Below, piece after piece: positions 13,238-22,081 of a DNA stretch of 64,000 nt. A program made the translations under genes and the position numbers. The notes below the pieces were generated by a model. That model made no database searches, was not told where the DNA came from, and saw only the letters and a list, made by a program, of their open reading frames with translations. The stretch spans positions 1,336-65,335 of the forward strand of contig NZ_SBIK01000007.1 of assembly GCF_006503695.1 (NCBI RefSeq), written 5' to 3'. Origin of the DNA: Tepidiphilus succinatimandens (lineage in GTDB: Bacteria > Pseudomonadota > Gammaproteobacteria > Burkholderiales > Rhodocyclaceae). Within the stretch, counting starts at the first letter, position 1. Each line of letters starts with the position of its first letter.

Positions 13238-14166
13238 TCCTCCCCATCCCCCCGTAGCGCCCGCTCCACCACGTCGCGTTTGAGGTGCGGCGCGAAGGCT
13301 TCGATGAAAGCGAAGACGAATCCGCGCAGGTAGGCGTCGCGCAGGACGCCGATGCGCGTCGTGTTCGATTCGATCAGATGCCCCAGGTCGCGGCAGACGA
13401 GGTCGGTGTCGGCCGCCGGGTCGAAGGCCATTTTCGCCAGGATCCCCACGCCCAACCCCATGCGCACGTAGGTCTTGATGACATCCGAGTCGATCGCCGT
13501 GAGCACCACCTCTGGCTTGAGGGCGCGCCCGAGAAAAGCCTTGTTGATGTGATCGCGCCCGGTGAAGGCACCGTCGTAGGTGATGATGGGATGGCGGGCG
13601 ATCGCCTCCAGGGTGAGCGGCTCCAACGTGGCGAGCTCGTGGCCTTTGGGCACGACCAGTGCGTGCGTCCACTGGTAGCAGGGGAGCTCGACCAGCTCGG
13701 GGAAATCGCCGATGCCTTCGGTGGCGATGGCCAGATCGGCCTCGCCGGCGATCACCATCTCGCACACTTGCCGCGGGCTGCCCTGGTGCAGGGAGAAGCG
13801 CACCTTGGGAAAACGCTCGCGGAAGTTGCGGATCACCGTCGGCAGCACATAGCGCGCCTGGGTGTGGGTGGTGGCGATCGACAGCACCCCCTCGTCGGCG
13901 CGCGAGAATTCTTCCGCCACCGCGTGCAGGTGGTTCATGTCGCGCAGCATGCGCTCGCAGATCGCCACGATCTGGCGCCCCGGTTCGGTGAGCGCGGTGA
14001 AGCGCTTGCCGTGACGCACGAAGATGTCCACGCCCAGCTCCTGCTCGAGGGCACGGATCTGCTTGGAGACGCCGGGCTGCGAGGTGAAGAGCGCATCGGC
14101 CGCCTCGGACACGTTCAAATTGTGCTGCACCACTTCGACGACGTAGCGGATCTGCTGCAGGTTCAT
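13225..14166 (-). CDS. cysB: CysB, LysR-type regulator of sulfur assimilation
   Basis: LysR-type transcription factor that in known CysB proteins activates sulfate-assimilation genes with N-acetylserine as inducer. N-terminal helix-turn-helix (about 1-60) with MNLQQIRYVVEVVQHNLNVSEAADALFTSQPGVSKQI, a very CysB-like sequence; the effector domain (about 90-300) has THTQARYVLP and GEADLAIATE. 313 residues. I choose the ATG at 14166, with AGGAAA before it, over the GTG at 14169. It is divergent from cysI with a palindrome between them, which fits direct control and autoregulation. Confidence 0.92.
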   Translation of the reverse strand: MNLQQIRYVVEVVQHNLNVSEAADALFTSQPGVSKQIRALEQELGVDIFVRHGKRFTALTEPGRQIVAICERMLRDMNHLHAVAEEFSRADEGVLSIATTHTQARYVLPTVIRNFRERFPKVRFSLHQGSPRQVCEMVIAGEADLAIATEGIGDFPELVELPCYQWTHALVVPKGHELATLEPLTLEAIARHPIITYDGAFTGRDHINKAFLGRALKPEVVLTAIDSDVIKTYVRMGLGVGILAKMAFDPAADTDLVCRDLGHLIESNTTRIGVLRDAYLRGFVFAFIEAFAPHLKRDVVERALRGDGEDYGL

Positions 14167-14178
14167 CACCGTTTCCTA

Positions 14179-14220
14179 ATAACCGCCGGTTATCGAAGTC
14201 TAACGCAAATCGCCTGTTAT
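14179..14220. promoter_or_regulatory. Candidate CysB operator in the cysB-cysI divergent region
   Basis: ATAACCG-C-CGGTTAT (14179-14193) is a perfect 7+7 palindrome, and a second TAAC-N11-GTTA pair follows at 14201-14219. The first lies close to the cysB start, the second just upstream of the cysI promoter, as expected for repression of one gene and activation of the other by a LysR-type protein. Assignment to CysB is inferred from position. Confidence 0.5.
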
Positions 14221-14237
14221 GCGCCAGAGGCGGCCGC

Positions 14238-14243
14238 TACACT
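14238..14243 (+). promoter_or_regulatory. Candidate -10 element of the cysI operon
   Basis: TACACT lies 27 bases before the ATG at 14270. No good -35 box is present; the GTTA half-site of the candidate CysB operator occupies that position, as at promoters that depend on an activator. Confidence 0.35.
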
Positions 14244-14269
14244 GCCGCCATCGCATAGGGGAAACTTGC

Positions 14270-15985
14270 ATGTACCGCTACGATTCCTGGGATCAAGCCA
14301 TGGTGCAGGCCCGCGTCGCCCAGTATCGCGACCAGCTGCGCCGTTTCCTTGCCGGTGAGCTCGGCGAGGACGAATTTCGCCCGCTGCGCCTGCAAAACGG
14401 CCTCTACGTCCAGCGCCACGCGCCCATGCTGCGCGTGGCCATTCCCTATGGACTGCTGGAGGCGCGGCAGCTACGGATGCTGGCCAACATCGCCCGCCGC
14501 TACGACCGCGGCTACGGTCACTTCACCACCCGGCAGAACATCCAGTTCAACTGGATCCGGCTGGAGGACACGGCCGACATCCTCGAGCGTCTGGCCGAAG
14601 TGGGGCTGCACGCCATCCAGACTTCCGGCAACTGCATCCGCAACCTCACCACCGATCCGTTTGCCGGCGCGGCCCCGGATGAGCGCGTCGATCCGCGCCC
14701 CTGGTGCGAACTGATCCGCCAATGGTCGAGTTTCCACCCCGAGTTCGCCTTCCTGCCGCGCAAGTTCAAGATCGCCGTGCATGGAGCCGAGGAAGACCGC
14801 GTGCTCGTCCGGGCCCACGACATCGGCCTCGAACTCTTGCCGGGCGAAGATCCCCTCCTGCCGCGGGTGCGCGTCTTCGTGGGCGGTGGGCTGGGACGCA
14901 CGCCGATCCTGGGCAAACTCCTCTACGACGAGGTGCCGGCCGAGGAACTCTTCACCGTGCTGGAAGCGATCCTGCACGTCTACAACCGCCATGGGCGGCG
15001 CGACAACCTCTACAAGGCGCGCATCAAGATCCTGGTGCAGGCGATCGGCGTCGACGCCTTTCGCGCCGAGGTCGATGCCTACCGCGCCGAACTCGCGGCC
15101 CAGGGCGAGGCCCTGCGGCCCACGCGCGAGGAGATCGAACGCGTGGCAGCGCACTTCGACGATCTGCGCCGCGTGCGGGCGCGGCAAACCGAGCTGCCTG
15201 CCGTCGCCTCGCTCGGCGCGGACGAATGGCCGGCCTTCACGCGCTGGCGGCAGCGCAACGTGCACCTGCAGCGTCAGCCGGGTTACGCCCTCGTCGTGCT
15301 CACCACCAAGCGCGCAGCGAGCGCCCCGGGCGACGTTTCCGCCGATGAGATGGAGGCGATCGCCGACTGGGCCGAACGCTACGGCGACGGCGAGATCCGC
15401 GTCACGCACGAGCAGAACCTGGCGCTTGCCTGGGTGCGCGAGGAAACGCTGCCGGGACTGTGGCGCGAAGCACGCGCGCTCGGTTTCGGGCATCCGAGCT
15501 TCCGCCTCGCGCACGATCTCATCTCCTGCCCCGGCGGTGACTACTGCGCCCTCGCCAACGCCCGCTCGATTCCGGTGGCGCAGGCGCTGCTCGCCGAGTT
15601 CACCGAAGCGGAGCTGGAAGACATCGGACCGCTGTCGATCAACGTCTCGGGCTGCATGAACGCCTGCGGCCACCATCACGTGGGGCACATCGGCGTGCTC
15701 GGGGTGGATAAGAACGGCGAGGAATGGTTCCAGGTGACGATCGGCGGACGGCAGGGGAACGACACGCGGCTGGGTAAGGTGATCGGGCCGGCCTTCCGCG
15801 CCGAGGACATGCCGCGCGTGGCGCGCACCCTGGTCGAAACCTACCGCGCCCGACGCGCCCCGGGCGAGACCTTCCTCGACACGCTCGACCGTCTGGGGCC
15901 TGCGCCTTTCAAGGAGGCCGTCTATGCCGGTACCCCCGCCGCCCGTCACCCCGCGCTCCAGGAGGCCGCCGATGTGGAAGCTTGA
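14270..15985 (+). CDS. cysI: Sulfite reductase, siroheme/[4Fe-4S] subunit
   Basis: Reduces sulfite to sulfide with six electrons at a siroheme coupled to a 4Fe-4S cluster. The cluster ligands are visible as C-P-G-G-D-Y-C and the later C-M-N-A-C-GHHH. Two ferredoxin-like half-domains are present (TTRQNIQFNWIRLED in the first). 571 residues; start at the ATG at 14270 rather than the longer frame from 14219, which would run into the promoter. No flavoprotein partner (cysJ) follows, so electrons probably come from ferredoxin or an unlinked reductase, with the next gene (DUF934) as a likely accessory. A nitrite reductase role is excluded mainly by the cys neighbours. Confidence 0.9.
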   Translation: MYRYDSWDQAMVQARVAQYRDQLRRFLAGELGEDEFRPLRLQNGLYVQRHAPMLRVAIPYGLLEARQLRMLANIARRYDRGYGHFTTRQNIQFNWIRLEDTADILERLAEVGLHAIQTSGNCIRNLTTDPFAGAAPDERVDPRPWCELIRQWSSFHPEFAFLPRKFKIAVHGAEEDRVLVRAHDIGLELLPGEDPLLPRVRVFVGGGLGRTPILGKLLYDEVPAEELFTVLEAILHVYNRHGRRDNLYKARIKILVQAIGVDAFRAEVDAYRAELAAQGEALRPTREEIERVAAHFDDLRRVRARQTELPAVASLGADEWPAFTRWRQRNVHLQRQPGYALVVLTTKRAASAPGDVSADEMEAIADWAERYGDGEIRVTHEQNLALAWVREETLPGLWREARALGFGHPSFRLAHDLISCPGGDYCALANARSIPVAQALLAEFTEAELEDIGPLSINVSGCMNACGHHHVGHIGVLGVDKNGEEWFQVTIGGRQGNDTRLGKVIGPAFRAEDMPRVARTLVETYRARRAPGETFLDTLDRLGPAPFKEAVYAGTPAARHPALQEAADVEA

Positions 15986-16496
15986 GCTCGACGGCCGCGT
16001 CTCTGCCTACCGCGCGGTGCTGGTATCGGCCTGGGAAGCCGCGCTCGACGAAGCGGACGCCGTGCTGGCACTCCCGGCCTGGCGCGAGGCGCTCGCCGCG
16101 GGCGCATCACCCCTGCCGCGGCGGGTGTGGCTCGCTCCGGAAGAAGAACCGATCCTCACGGCGGAAGAATGCGCCCGGCTCGGGGAGATCGTGCTGCCTT
16201 TTGCCAAATTCACCGACGGACGGGCCTTCAGCCAGGCCACGCGCCTGCGTCGGCGCGGCTGGCATGGCCGGCTCACCGCTTTCGGTGCCTTCCTGCTCGA
16301 CCAGCTCGATTATCTTCGCCGCTGCGGTTTCGACGGCTTCGTTCCCGACCCGGCCCGCTACGACCGTGCAACCCTGGAGCGCGACGGCACCCGTTTGCTG
16401 ACCGTCTTCCCCGAACCCTATCAGGCGAGCGCCGCCGTACCCGAGCCGCTTTTCCGTCGCCGGGCGCGCGGACTTGCCGAGGAGCGAACCCCATGA
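15972..16496 (+). CDS. DUF934 protein, sulfite-reduction accessory
   Basis: Member of the DUF934 family, regularly found beside cysI in proteobacteria and suspected of a role in sulfite reduction; its biochemical function is not established. The core VLPFAKFTDGRAFSQATRLRR with RRCGFDGF is diagnostic. 174 residues from the ATG at 15972, which has AGGAGG correctly spaced; the longer frame from 15924 adds a Pro-rich stretch and is unlikely. It overlaps cysI by 14 bases and cysH by four, so production is coupled to both. Confidence 0.85.
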   Translation: MWKLELDGRVSAYRAVLVSAWEAALDEADAVLALPAWREALAAGASPLPRRVWLAPEEEPILTAEECARLGEIVLPFAKFTDGRAFSQATRLRRRGWHGRLTAFGAFLLDQLDYLRRCGFDGFVPDPARYDRATLERDGTRLLTVFPEPYQASAAVPEPLFRRRARGLAEERTP

Positions 16497-17236
16497 GCGA
16501 TCCCACCCGCCCCCGGCTCGATGCCGCCGAACTGGCGGCGCTCGACAAAAAAACCGAGGCCGCCATCGCCCTTCTCGAGCGCATCGCCCGCGAGCACGCC
16601 CCGGCGGTGCTCGCGAGCAGCCTCGGCGCCGAGGACATGGTACTCACCGACCTCATCGCCCGCCACGCCCCCTCCATCGGCCTCTTCGTGCTCGACACCG
16701 GCCGTCTGCACGAGGAGACCTATGCTCTGATCGCCCGGGTGGAAGCGCACTACGGCCTGCGTCTGCAGCTCTTCGCCCCGCAGGCCGAGGACGTGGAAGC
16801 CTTCGTCGCCCGCCATGGCATCAACGGATTCTATGATTCGCTCGAAGCGCGCCTTGCCTGCTGCGACGCGCGCAAGGTGCGCCCACTCGCCCGGGCGCTC
16901 GCCGGCAAGCGAGCCTGGATCACGGGCATGCGCCGCGAGCAATCTCCCACCCGCAGCGACCTGCCGCCGGAGCAATGGGACGAAGCGCACGGGCTGGCGA
17001 AGTTCAACCCGCTCGCCGACTGGAGCGCGCGCGACGTCTGGGCCTACCTGCGCCACCACGGCGTGCCCTTCCACCCCCTGCACGAGCGTTTCTACCCCAG
17101 CATCGGCTGCGCCCCCTGCACCCGAGCCGTGGCCGTGGGCGAAGACCCGCGCGCCGGACGCTGGTGGTGGGAACGGCCCGAACACAAGGAATGCGGCCTG
17201 CACCGCCGCCCCGTCCTCACCGGAGAGACCCGATGA
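16493..17236 (+). CDS. cysH: Adenylylsulfate (APS) reductase, CysH type
   Basis: Reduces adenylylsulfate to sulfite. 247 residues. The cysteine set C123-C124, C206 and C209 matches the 4Fe-4S cluster of APS-type enzymes, and ECGLH at 233-237 holds the catalytic cysteine. PAPS reductases lack the CC/CxxC set. This agrees with the operon having no APS kinase (cysC). Start at the ATG overlapping the DUF934 stop; its own stop overlaps cysD. Confidence 0.93.
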   Translation: MSDPTRPRLDAAELAALDKKTEAAIALLERIAREHAPAVLASSLGAEDMVLTDLIARHAPSIGLFVLDTGRLHEETYALIARVEAHYGLRLQLFAPQAEDVEAFVARHGINGFYDSLEARLACCDARKVRPLARALAGKRAWITGMRREQSPTRSDLPPEQWDEAHGLAKFNPLADWSARDVWAYLRHHGVPFHPLHERFYPSIGCAPCTRAVAVGEDPRAGRWWWERPEHKECGLHRRPVLTGETR

Positions 17237-18135
17237 TCGCCCCCCGCACCCATCTCGACCGGCTCGAAGCCGAGGCCATCCACATCCTGCGTGAAGTGGC
17301 GGGGCAATGCCAGAACCCCGCCCTGCTCTTCTCCGGCGGCAAGGACTCGGTCTGCCTGCTGCGGCTCGCCGAAAAAGCCTTCCGCCCCGGCCGTTTTCCC
17401 TTTCCCCTGCTGCACATCGACACCGGTCACAACTACCCCGAGGTGATCGCCTTCCGCGACCGGCGCGCCGCCGAACTCGGCGAGCGGCTCATCGTGCGCT
17501 CGGTGGAAGATTCCATCGCCCGCGGCACGGTCCGCCTCGCCCGTCCGGACGAGTCGCGCAACCGACATCAGTCGGTGACCCTGCGCGAGGCGATCGAGGA
17601 GTTCGGTTTCGACTGCCTCATCGGCGGCGCGCGCCGCGACGAAGAAAAAGCCCGCGCCAAGGAGCGCGTCTTCAGCGTGCGCGACGAGTTCGGCCAATGG
17701 GATCCGAAGAACCAGCGTCCGGAGCTCTGGCGCCTCTACAACGCCAAGGTCCCGCCGGGCGGGCACGTGCGCGCCTTCCCCATCAGCGACTGGACGGAAC
17801 TGGACGTATGGCAGTACATCGCCCGCGAGGGCTTGGAACTGCCCTCGATCTACTTCGCCCATCCCCGCCCCTGCGTGCGCCGCGGCAGCCTGCTCGCGCC
17901 GGTCACCGAGCTCACTCCGGCGCGGGAAGGCGAAGCGGTCGAAACTTTGTGGGTACGTTTTCGCACGGTGGGTGACATCACCTGTACCGCGCCGGTGGAA
18001 TCGCGCGCCCGCACGATCGAGGAGATTCTGCGCGAGACCGCCGCGACCACCGTCTCCGAGCGAGGCGCCACCCGGCTCGATGACCAGACGCACGAAGCGT
18101 CGATGGAACAACGCAAACGCGAGGGTTATTTCTGA
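17233..18135 (+). CDS. cysD: Sulfate adenylyltransferase subunit 2
   Basis: Catalytic subunit of ATP sulfurylase, forming adenylylsulfate from sulfate and ATP. The PP-loop SGGKDS is at residues 34-39, and LLHIDTGHNYPEVIAFRDRR and GGARRDEEKARAKER are typical. The C-terminal MEQRKREGYF ending is that of CysD proteins. 300 residues. It overlaps cysH upstream (ATGA) and cysN downstream (TGATG), so both subunits are made together. Confidence 0.95.
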   Translation: MIAPRTHLDRLEAEAIHILREVAGQCQNPALLFSGGKDSVCLLRLAEKAFRPGRFPFPLLHIDTGHNYPEVIAFRDRRAAELGERLIVRSVEDSIARGTVRLARPDESRNRHQSVTLREAIEEFGFDCLIGGARRDEEKARAKERVFSVRDEFGQWDPKNQRPELWRLYNAKVPPGGHVRAFPISDWTELDVWQYIAREGLELPSIYFAHPRPCVRRGSLLAPVTELTPAREGEAVETLWVRFRTVGDITCTAPVESRARTIEEILRETAATTVSERGATRLDDQTHEASMEQRKREGYF

Positions 18136-19400
18136 TGGATACCGTACTGCGCTTTCTCACCTGCGGCAGCGTCGATGACGGCAAGAGCACGCTCATCGGG
18201 CGTCTGCTCTACGACAGCCGGGCGCTGCTGGTCGACACTCTCGAGGGAATCGAACGCACCAGCCGGCGCCGCGGAGCCACCGCCCCCGACCTCTCGCTCG
18301 TCACCGACGGGCTGATCGCCGAGCGCGAACAGGGCATCACCATCGACGTCGCCTACCGCTACTTCCGCAGCGGCGCGCGCACCTTCATCATCGCCGACGC
18401 ACCGGGCCACGAGCAATACACCCGCAACATGGTCACCGCCGCCTCCACCGCCCAGCTCGCCGTGCTGCTGGTCGACGTGCGCCAGGGACTCACGGCCCAG
18501 ACCCGGCGCCATGCCCTGCTCGCCGACCTCGTCGGCATCCCGGCGCTGGCGATCGCGGTGAACAAAATGGACCTCGTCGGGTTCGACCCGGCCGCCTTCG
18601 AGGCGGTGGTCTACGCCTTCGAGGACTTCGCCGAGGCAAGCGGCCTGCGCGCGCGCCGCCACTACATCCCCATGTCGGCCCTTTTGGGCGACATGGTGGT
18701 CGAGCGCGGCGAGCATCTGCCCTGGTACCTGGGCCCGACGCTGCTGGAAGTGCTCGAGCGCACCCCCGTCGAGGACGGCGCGCGCGACAAGCCCTTCCGC
18801 TTTCCCGTGCAATGGGTCTGCCGGCCGCGCGAATCCACCGACCCCTTGCTGCACGACTACCGCGGCCTGGCGGGACAGGTCGCGGCCGGCACGCTCGCCG
18901 TGGGCGAGGAGATCGTCGTGCTACCTTCTGGGCGCCGCAGCCGCGTGACCGCCATCGAACTGGGCGGCGTGCCGCGCGAGCGCGCCCTCGCCGGCGATTC
19001 GGTCATGATCCGGCTCGCCGACGATCTCGACGTCGGCCGGGGCGATCTCCTCGTGCGCGCCGACGAATCCGCCCCGACGCTCGCCCGCGGCGTAGAGGCC
19101 GACCTCGTCTGGCTCGACCCGGCTCCCCTCGCGCCGCGGCGCACCTACCTGCTGCGCCACACCACGCGCGAAGTACAGGCGCGGATCGAAACGATCGAAT
19201 GGAACCTGGACGTGGCCACGCTCGAGCGCGTGCCGGCGCACGAACTCGCGATGAACGACATCGCCCGCGTGCGCGTGAAGCTCGCCCAGCCGATCGCCGC
19301 CGACCCCTACGAGGCGCTGCGCGACACCGGGAGTTTCCTTCTCCTCGACCCCGTCACCTGGGACACGGTGGCCGCGGGGATGATCCGCGGAGCGCAGTGA
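18135..19400 (+). CDS. cysN: Sulfate adenylyltransferase subunit 1 (GTPase)
   Basis: GTP-hydrolysing subunit that drives ATP sulfurylase. G1 GSVDDGKST at residues 11-19, G3 DAPGHEQYTRNM and G4 NKMD are all present, followed by EF-Tu-like beta-barrel domains. 421 residues: there is no C-terminal APS-kinase (CysC) extension as found in NodQ-type fusions, consistent with direct APS reduction by the neighbouring CysH. Last gene of the cys operon; its end faces mrpG with only three bases between. Confidence 0.95.
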   Translation: MDTVLRFLTCGSVDDGKSTLIGRLLYDSRALLVDTLEGIERTSRRRGATAPDLSLVTDGLIAEREQGITIDVAYRYFRSGARTFIIADAPGHEQYTRNMVTAASTAQLAVLLVDVRQGLTAQTRRHALLADLVGIPALAIAVNKMDLVGFDPAAFEAVVYAFEDFAEASGLRARRHYIPMSALLGDMVVERGEHLPWYLGPTLLEVLERTPVEDGARDKPFRFPVQWVCRPRESTDPLLHDYRGLAGQVAAGTLAVGEEIVVLPSGRRSRVTAIELGGVPRERALAGDSVMIRLADDLDVGRGDLLVRADESAPTLARGVEADLVWLDPAPLAPRRTYLLRHTTREVQARIETIEWNLDVATLERVPAHELAMNDIARVRVKLAQPIAADPYEALRDTGSFLLLDPVTWDTVAAGMIRGAQ

Positions 19401-19403
19401 AGC

Positions 19404-19793
19404 CTATCGCTTCGGTGCGGCACCGTGCTCCGCTTCCTCCGGTATCGGCTGGTACACTCCCCAGTCGACGCCGGACGCCCCAGGACGGGGCAGCGTTGCG
19501 CGCACCCGTTCCCGCTCGCGGTGCAGCCAGGCCCGAGCGAGCATGAGCGCCGAAACCGGGGCCGTCAGGAAGAGAAAGAGGGTGACGAGCAGCTCATGGA
19601 TCGACCACTCGCCGCGCACACCGCCGAAATAGACGATCGACGCGAGCAGTACTCCGCCCACTCCCAGCGTGGTCGCCTTGGTCGGCGTGTGCAGGCGCTG
19701 CATCGTCTGCGGCAGCCGCACCAGCCCCCACGAGCCCACCAGACCGAAGAACGCCCCCACGAGCAGCAAGGCCGCGACCAGCATATCCGCCAT
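19404..19793 (-). CDS. mrpG: Mrp antiporter subunit G
   Basis: Small membrane subunit of the multi-protein Mrp Na+(K+)/H+ antiporter. 129 residues with three membrane helices and the motifs GLVGSWGLVRLPQTMQRLHTPTKATTLG and LTAPVSALMLARAWLHR, typical of MnhG/PhaG. Start at the ATG at 19793; a longer frame from 19832 overlaps mrpF and adds a non-hydrophobic Cys/Arg stretch. Last gene of the operon. Confidence 0.92.
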   Translation of the reverse strand: MADMLVAALLLVGAFFGLVGSWGLVRLPQTMQRLHTPTKATTLGVGGVLLASIVYFGGVRGEWSIHELLVTLFLFLTAPVSALMLARAWLHRERERVRATLPRPGASGVDWGVYQPIPEEAEHGAAPKR

Positions 19794-19803
19794 CTCGCCC
19801 CTC

Positions 19804-20073
19804 CTATTCGATGATCTGCCCGCGCAGCACATAGCGGCAAAACGCCACCGTCGACACGAACCCGATCATGGCGAAAAAAAGCGCCGCCACGAACGGCACC
19901 GAGCTTCCCTGCCAGATGCCCGAGGTGACGATGAGCGCGATCACGTTCACCGTCAAGGTATCCATCGCCAGCACCCGGTCGACCAGATCCGGGCCGCGCC
20001 AAAGCCGCCAGGCACACAGCAGCACCCCCAACCCGAACGCCGCCAGCGCCACCAACGCCGCCATCTCGATCAT
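19804..20073 (-). CDS. mrpF: Mrp antiporter subunit F
   Basis: 89-residue, three-helix subunit of the Mrp complex. The motif WRGPDLVDRVLAMDTLTVN is the family signature, with the conserved Asp in a membrane-facing helix. Overlaps the mrpE stop by four bases and is followed 10 bases later by mrpG. Confidence 0.92.
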   Translation of the reverse strand: MIEMAALVALAAFGLGVLLCAWRLWRGPDLVDRVLAMDTLTVNVIALIVTSGIWQGSSVPFVAALFFAMIGFVSTVAFCRYVLRGQIIE

Positions 20074-20588
20074 GATTCATCCTCCCCGAACATCCGCATC
20101 AGGCGCGCTTCGTAACGCGCCTTGATCTCGGCCACCGTCGCCGCCGCATCCTTGGTGTGCAGGCAATGCACCAGCAGCGCCGAACCGTCTGCGGCCAGAT
20201 CGCAGCTCACCGTGCCCGGTGTCATGGTGATCGTGCCCGCGAGCAAGGTGATCGCCTCCGGTACGCGCAATTCCAGCGGCACGACGAGCCAGCTCGAGCG
20301 CAGCGTCTCGGGCCGGCGCAGCAGCACCCAGCCGGCCACCTGCACGTTGGCCTTGGCGATGTCCCACAGCACGACGGCCGCATAGGCCAGCGCGGCGCGC
20401 CACGAGCGCACCGGCGGCGGATCCGGCCAGAAAGGGCGCAGGAGCCGCGGAATCACCACGCCCACAATCGCACCCATCAGCCAATGCGCCGCGGCGAACT
20501 CGTTTTGCAGCGCCACCCACGCCAGGATCAGTGCCAGGCTCAAGACCGGATGCGGCAGCCAGCGCCGCAGGCGCGCACGAACGCTCAT
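20070..20588 (-). CDS. mrpE: Mrp antiporter subunit E
   Basis: 172-residue subunit with a membrane N-half (VLSLALILAWVALQNEFAAAHW) and a soluble C-half containing ITMTPGTVSCDL and the final ALLVHCLHTKD, typical of MnhE. Starts at an ATG overlapping the mrpD stop. The long open frame upstream in this frame is out-of-frame noise over mrpD. Confidence 0.9.
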   Translation of the reverse strand: MSVRARLRRWLPHPVLSLALILAWVALQNEFAAAHWLMGAIVGVVIPRLLRPFWPDPPPVRSWRAALAYAAVVLWDIAKANVQVAGWVLLRRPETLRSSWLVVPLELRVPEAITLLAGTITMTPGTVSCDLAADGSALLVHCLHTKDAAATVAEIKARYEARLMRMFGEDES

Positions 20589-22081
20589 CGGAACACCCCC
20601 GCCCCCGTCACCGCCTGCACGTAGGCACCCGGCTTGAGCAGGGCCTGGGCTGCCTGCGTGAAATAGGCGAGCGCCGGCTCGGCAGCGATCGCCCAGGCGA
20701 ACATCGCCGCGAACAGCAGCGCGAGCGCCGCCACGCCGCCCGCCGCCGGTCCGCGTGCCGCGGCCGGCGCCTCCCCTTGCGCCTTCCAAAACACCCGCGA
20801 ACCCGCCCGCGACAGACCCAGCAGCAGGAGGAAAGACGTCACGAGCACGAAGGCCCAGCTCGCTGCCCCGGCGCCCCCCTCCACCGGGATGCTGCGCAGC
20901 AGCGCGATCTTGCCGACGAAGCCGGAGAGCGGCGGCAGGCCCACCGCCGCGATCGCCGCGAGGAAAAAGCCCCCGCCGAGCAGCGCCCGTCCGGCGAAAT
21001 TCTGGCCGCCGACAACGGCGTCGCCTTCCTTGCGCCGTGCCGCACGCACCAGATCGGCGAGCACGAAGAGCGCGGCGCCAGCCAGGGTGGAATGCACCAG
21101 ATAATAGAGCCCGGCCCCCAGGCGCGGCGCCTGCGCCCCCGCAAGGCCGACGAAGAGCACGCCGATCGAGGCGATGGAGGCAAAACCGGCGAGCACCCCC
21201 AGCGTGGGTGCGGCCAGAACCCCCAAAGCCCCGGCCAACAAGGTAAGCCAGGCGAGCGGCTCCAGCGCCGCCAGCTGCCCCAGACCCAGGCCGACGAGCG
21301 CGAAGCGCAGCAGCGCATAAGCCCCGACCTTGGAGAGCAAGGCAAAGAGCGCCGCCGCCACCCCCGGCGCGTGCCCGTAGGCCCCCGGCAGCCAGAACTG
21401 CAGCGGCACCACCGCCGCTTTCAGCAAGAAAACGACGCACAGCAGCATCCCCCCGGCCATGAGGATGCCCCGATCGGAAGCCGGCACCGTCGGCACGCGC
21501 AGTGCCAAATCGGCGAAATTGAGGGTGCCGGCCGCGTTGTAGACGAGCGAGACGGCGAAGAGAAAGAGCGTCGAACCGATGAGGTTCACCACCATGTACT
21601 GCATGGCGTTCGTCAGGCGCGCCGCGCCGCCGCCATGCACCATCAGCCCGTAGGAGGCGATCAGCATCACCTCGAAGAAGACGAAGAGGTTGAAAAAGTC
21701 GCCCGTGAGAAAAGCGCCATAAATCCCCATGAGCTGGAACTGGAAGAGCGGGTGAAAATGCGGCCCGGCCCGGTCCCAGGCAGAGAGCGCCTGCAGCAGG
21801 AGCACGGCTCCCAAACTGGCAGTGAGCAGCACCAAGGCCACCGACAGACGATCGGCCACCAGCGCGATGCCGTAGGGTACCGGCCAGTCCCCCAGCCGAT
21901 AGACGAGGATTTCGCCCTCGCGCACCGCGGCGAAGAGTAGGATGGCGACTCCAATCTGGGCGGCGGCCGAAGCAAAGGCGAGCACGCGCGCCAGCACCAC
22001 GTCCTGGCGCGTGAGCGCCACCATCACTGCCGCGCTCACCGCCGGAATCAGCACCGGCAAGACCGGCAGATGCGCCGTCAC
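20585..22081 (-). CDS. mrpD: Mrp antiporter subunit D
   Basis: Large proton/cation-translocating subunit homologous to respiratory complex I subunits NuoL/M/N. 498 residues with about 14 membrane helices; conserved Glu in FFNLFVFFEVMLIASYGLMV and Lys residues in FLLKAAVVPLQFWLPGAY. The start is a GTG at 22081 whose bases overlap the mrpC stop (GTGA); the 97 codons upstream in this frame are shadow sequence over mrpC. Confidence 0.93.
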   Translation of the reverse strand: MTAHLPVLPVLIPAVSAAVMVALTRQDVVLARVLAFASAAAQIGVAILLFAAVREGEILVYRLGDWPVPYGIALVADRLSVALVLLTASLGAVLLLQALSAWDRAGPHFHPLFQFQLMGIYGAFLTGDFFNLFVFFEVMLIASYGLMVHGGGAARLTNAMQYMVVNLIGSTLFLFAVSLVYNAAGTLNFADLALRVPTVPASDRGILMAGGMLLCVVFLLKAAVVPLQFWLPGAYGHAPGVAAALFALLSKVGAYALLRFALVGLGLGQLAALEPLAWLTLLAGALGVLAAPTLGVLAGFASIASIGVLFVGLAGAQAPRLGAGLYYLVHSTLAGAALFVLADLVRAARRKEGDAVVGGQNFAGRALLGGGFFLAAIAAVGLPPLSGFVGKIALLRSIPVEGGAGAASWAFVLVTSFLLLLGLSRAGSRVFWKAQGEAPAAARGPAAGGVAALALLFAAMFAWAIAAEPALAYFTQAAQALLKPGAYVQAVTGAGVFR

